A stretch of DNA of 5,896 nt from Lachnospiraceae bacterium (lineage in GTDB: Bacteria; Bacillota; Clostridia; Lachnospirales; Lachnospiraceae). Position numbers and translations under genes: made by a program. The stretch covers positions 1-5,896 of the forward strand of contig JAKSRN010000120.1 in the NCBI GenBank assembly GCA_024403585.1, written 5' to 3'. Of the stretch, positions 3,677-5,896 are shown in pieces. Positions within the stretch are counted from its first letter, which is position 1, and each line of letters begins with the position of its first letter. The notes under the pieces are model-generated. The model saw only the letters and a program-made list of their open reading frames with translations. It ran no database searches and was not told the DNA's origin.

Positions 3677-5896
3677 TTAGAACATTTTGTTCTCCATTCC
3701 CATCACTTTCTGATCCTCTGAATGATCTTTATCGTTATCTTTGTTTTCCATGTCTTTTACATCGATGACGCTACTGTTGATCAGCTGTACCTCATCACTG
3801 ATTACTGCATTCTCATTAGTTGTGATATCACAGTCCTCAAATGTTCCTTTTGAGATCTTAGCATTGTCTACCAGCTCAAGTTTTACATTTTTGAAGTTTC
3901 CGTCAACGATCTCGCCGTTGTTCTGGATCTTTTTGTCTGTTACAGTGCCCTCGAAGCGGAATTTGTTGTCCTTGTTCAGGATGATGGTTCCATCCTCTGC
4001 TACGGACCATGCCTCGTTCATTTTGTCACCGGAGATCTGGCCGTTCTCGTCTACTGTGAGGACGATGCTCTCGTCTTTTTTGTCTTTGTTGTCTTTATTA
4101 TCCTTGTTGTCTTTATTCTCTGGATTCTCGGTTGGAGTGCTCTCAATGCTGGTATCAAGCTGGAATCCTGCCTCGATCTCTGCATCTAATTCAGCATCGT
4201 TTGCAGTGTTGTTTGTTTCATCAACTGTCAGTTCCATTGTAGTTGGTTTTGTGTATTTGAAGCAAAGCAGTTTATGGTAGGTAGGGTCGAGTACACCTTT
4301 ACGGGCAAAACCTGCTGTGAATACTTTTGTTGTATCATCTGTATTAGTGATTAAATTTCTTCCAAGCATATTTGTGCACACATCTGATGTACCTATCTTA
4401 TCCACTCTAGCATTGTATACAATGATCGGCTTGGAAGCATCAATCAGAGCTTTTTCTGACAGGTTATTTACATCCTGTGCAGAAACCCCATATCTCTCGG
4501 AATTCTTCTTAAGTGTTGTGGTTACATCAAATCCATAATCTTTCAGGATTTCAACATCTGTTTTATCTTTATACTGTGGGAGAGTTTTTAATGATGCTAA
4601 AACCAGCTTAGCCGTATTTCCTGGCAGAACATCGGTTCTTCTTTCAGGAATACCAGGCCATGTCTTACCCTTAATATCATTATTGAAACTGTTATTAATT
4701 GAATCCTCAACGAAACAGCAATCAAAGCCACAAAAACTTCCTCTATTATTAAACCGCTCAAGATTTAAATCTTTATAATCAGTTCCATCCATCTCTCTGG
4801 CTAATGGCTGAACCTGAACATCCATCGTGCTTCCGTCTACAGTTGCTTTCTGGATAAAGTCGAACCATTCCTTTGACACCATTGCATTGTATTTTCCAGC
4901 TACACTGTCTGGATTGTCTGCATTGCAGATGAGCTCGTATTTTCCTTTTGCTCCTGTAAAGTGTCCATTCTCCATGATTCCGGCTGCTCTTTTCCAGGTG
5001 CGCATGATTGAATCAGTGTTCGGATCTGTTGCTTCAGCTGATGTCCTACACATGCAATAAAGAGTCATGATTTTACTTCCTTCACCAAATCTAGCTTTGA
5101 TATTATCTCTAGCTGCGTCTTTTTCCGCCAGACTCATTTTTGCAAGGATCTGTCTTGCAACCATCTTTGCATCAAGAACCATTGATTCCAGTTTATAGCC
5201 ATTTTCGATAACCTGATCTACGTTGTTGATATAGGCACTTGCTTTCATAGCAGCTTCTCCGACAAGTTTGGACTGTGAACATTTTATCTTAAATGCCTTC
5301 ATAAAAATCCCACCTTCTGTATGGCTTACAGATGCCTGTTTTCCCTGTACATAAGCAGCGCAAGTGTTCAGTTTATTTACGAATTCACCGGTATCAGTGG
5401 CATTAATGTCAAGCAGTACCCCGATTCTAAGAGCTTTTTCCAGCTCTGTAATATTATTGTCGCCTTTGATTCCTGCGATCTCGTCAAAGAGTTTTACCTC
5501 GATTTCTCTGATAGCTGTAATATTCTCGTTAAAGTTGGTAAGACCTCCTTCATACATCGAAGACAGGATTTTCTGAGTATTTTCATCCATTTTCAGGTCC
5601 AGGTTATCAATCTTGCTGGAAATCTCTTTAAGTTTATCAAAAATTGCACCGGTGTTATCAGGATTCACACCAAGAATCTCTCCAAAAAGAGGATCCAGAA
5701 CATCTGCAATTGTACCTCCGATTACAGGGATTTTTCCGATCGCATTTTTGATCAGAGCCTTCTCCATTCCCGGGAATGGATCGCCGAGGTTGTTCTCTTC
5801 CACTACTTCATCTGTCGGCTCTGCGTGAACTGTAACTGCTGTTCCTGCTACAGTACCGAATGCTGAAAGTGCTGCCATTCCAAGTGCAAGATTCTT
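3677..5896 (-). CDS. Large secreted protein of unknown function, possible helical pore-former-like N-terminus; 5' end outside window
   Basis: The frame stays open to the right edge, where KNLALG precedes the Met at 5878, so the start lies a few codons outside. Residues here are counted from that Met. The tail of a signal peptide ends in VHA (residues 17-19), consistent with cleavage before Glu-Pro and export by Sec. Residues ~38-70 are hydrophobic (IPVIGGTIADVLDPLFGEIL) and ~78-105 form a charged amphipathic helix; this order is faintly like alpha-helical pore-forming toxins such as Cry domain I, an inference from appearance only. Residues ~130-575 I do not recognise; they hold ten cysteines including CMC and CGFDCC, with an eleventh near residue 690, unusual for a secreted Firmicute protein. 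An Asn-Lys-Asp linker (588-602) leads to a beta-rich C-terminal module (~603-705) and an acidic tail. There is no LPXTG, SLH or lysin motif, so it is probably released. It has its own downstream terminator. Confidence 0.85.
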   Translation of the reverse strand, partial: KNLALGMAALSAFGTVAGTAVTVHAEPTDEVVEENNLGDPFPGMEKALIKNAIGKIPVIGGTIADVLDPLFGEILGVNPDNTGAIFDKLKEISSKIDNLDLKMDENTQKILSSMYEGGLTNFNENITAIREIEVKLFDEIAGIKGDNNITELEKALRIGVLLDINATDTGEFVNKLNTCAAYVQGKQASVSHTEGGIFMKAFKIKCSQSKLVGEAAMKASAYINNVDQVIENGYKLESMVLDAKMVARQILAKMSLAEKDAARDNIKARFGEGSKIMTLYCMCRTSAEATDPNTDSIMRTWKRAAGIMENGHFTGAKGKYELICNADNPDSVAGKYNAMVSKEWFDFIQKATVDGSTMDVQVQPLAREMDGTDYKDLNLERFNNRGSFCGFDCCFVEDSINNSFNNDIKGKTWPGIPERRTDVLPGNTAKLVLASLKTLPQYKDKTDVEILKDYGFDVTTTLKKNSERYGVSAQDVNNLSEKALIDASKPIIVYNARVDKIGTSDVCTNMLGRNLITNTDDTTKVFTAGFARKGVLDPTYHKLLCFKYTKPTTMELTVDETNNTANDAELDAEIEAGFQLDTSIESTPTENPENKDNKDNKDNKDKKDESIVLTVDENGQISGDKMNEAWSVAEDGTIILNKDNKFRFEGTVTDKKIQNNGEIVDGNFKNVKLELVDNAKISKGTFEDCDITTNENAVISDEVQLINSSVIDVKDMENKDNDKDHSEDQKVMGMENKMF
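4073..4117 (-). repeat. 9-bp repeat coding an Asn-Lys-Asp linker
   Basis: Four 9-base units (4082-4117) encode Asn-Lys-Asp, plus a degenerate fifth (4073-4081, Lys-Lys-Asp). They form a hydrophilic hinge between the unrecognised central region of the large secreted protein and its beta-rich C-terminal module. Slippage-prone units make length variation between strains likely. Confidence 0.8.

Noticed and set aside
3677..3760. Sortase (LPXTG) or other cell-wall anchor at the C-terminus of the large protein
   Set aside because: The C-terminus is acidic and ends in MGMENKMF, with no LPXTG, hydrophobic segment or basic tail.
4073..4117. Short tandem repeats considered as a CRISPR array or regulatory iterons
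   Set aside because: The units are 9 bases, contiguous without spacers, in frame, and code an Asn-Lys-Asp linker.
3741..5866. Several plus-strand open frames (for example 3741-4280 and 5321-5866) under the large secreted gene
   Set aside because: Ser/Leu/Phe-rich shadows of the minus-strand gene, without RBS or start context.
1..5896. tRNA, rRNA, insertion sequence or phage genes
   Set aside because: No cloverleaf, rRNA signature, transposase, integrase or terminal inverted repeats were seen on either strand.

Overview
The window looks like a piece of chromosome from a low-to-moderate GC Firmicute, most plausibly a gut Lachnospiraceae (Blautia/Ruminococcus/Dorea-like). This is inferred from the AAGGAG-type ribosome binding sites, intrinsic terminators, roughly 40-50% GC, and a GH94 glycoside phosphorylase next to poorly characterised secreted proteins. 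The genus is a guess; nothing in the window proves it.

Layout. Bases 1-2150 (+) hold most of a GH94 phosphorylase whose first ~100 residues lie left of the window. It converges on a bidirectional-looking hairpin terminator (about 2195-2240). Everything to the right is on the minus strand. 2277-3014 is an exported or membrane-anchored protein made largely of a charged Lys/Glu/Ala helix. 3015-3321 is a 307-base gene-free stretch with this gene's leader, promoter, a direct-repeat operator, a small hairpin and a near-identical second copy of the 2195-2240 hairpin. 3322-3438 is a 38-codon peptide gene with a strong RBS. 3439-3676 holds its leader and promoter plus the terminator of the next gene. 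3677-5896 is a large secreted protein (at least 739 residues) whose signal peptide runs off the right edge.

How the parts relate. The phosphorylase is ordinary cytoplasmic beta-glucoside catabolism and looks unrelated to the rest. The minus-strand genes look like a small accessory island of secreted or surface products. The small peptide gene and the charged-helix gene each have their own promoter, and both promoters have the same plan: an extended -10 box, then an AACAACACA stretch, then a small CCGC/GCGG hairpin, then the RBS. That suggests co-regulation. The charged-helix gene also has two copies of a 9-base repeat at 11-base spacing upstream of the -10, the arrangement typical of OmpR-family response-regulator sites. 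The large protein has an N-terminal hydrophobic/amphipathic helical region faintly like alpha-helical pore-forming toxins, many cysteines, and a C-terminal beta-rich module behind an Asn-Lys-Asp linker. I recognise neither it nor the peptide as a named family. No modification enzyme, transporter, immunity gene or sensor kinase is visible, so any joint system is a hypothesis.
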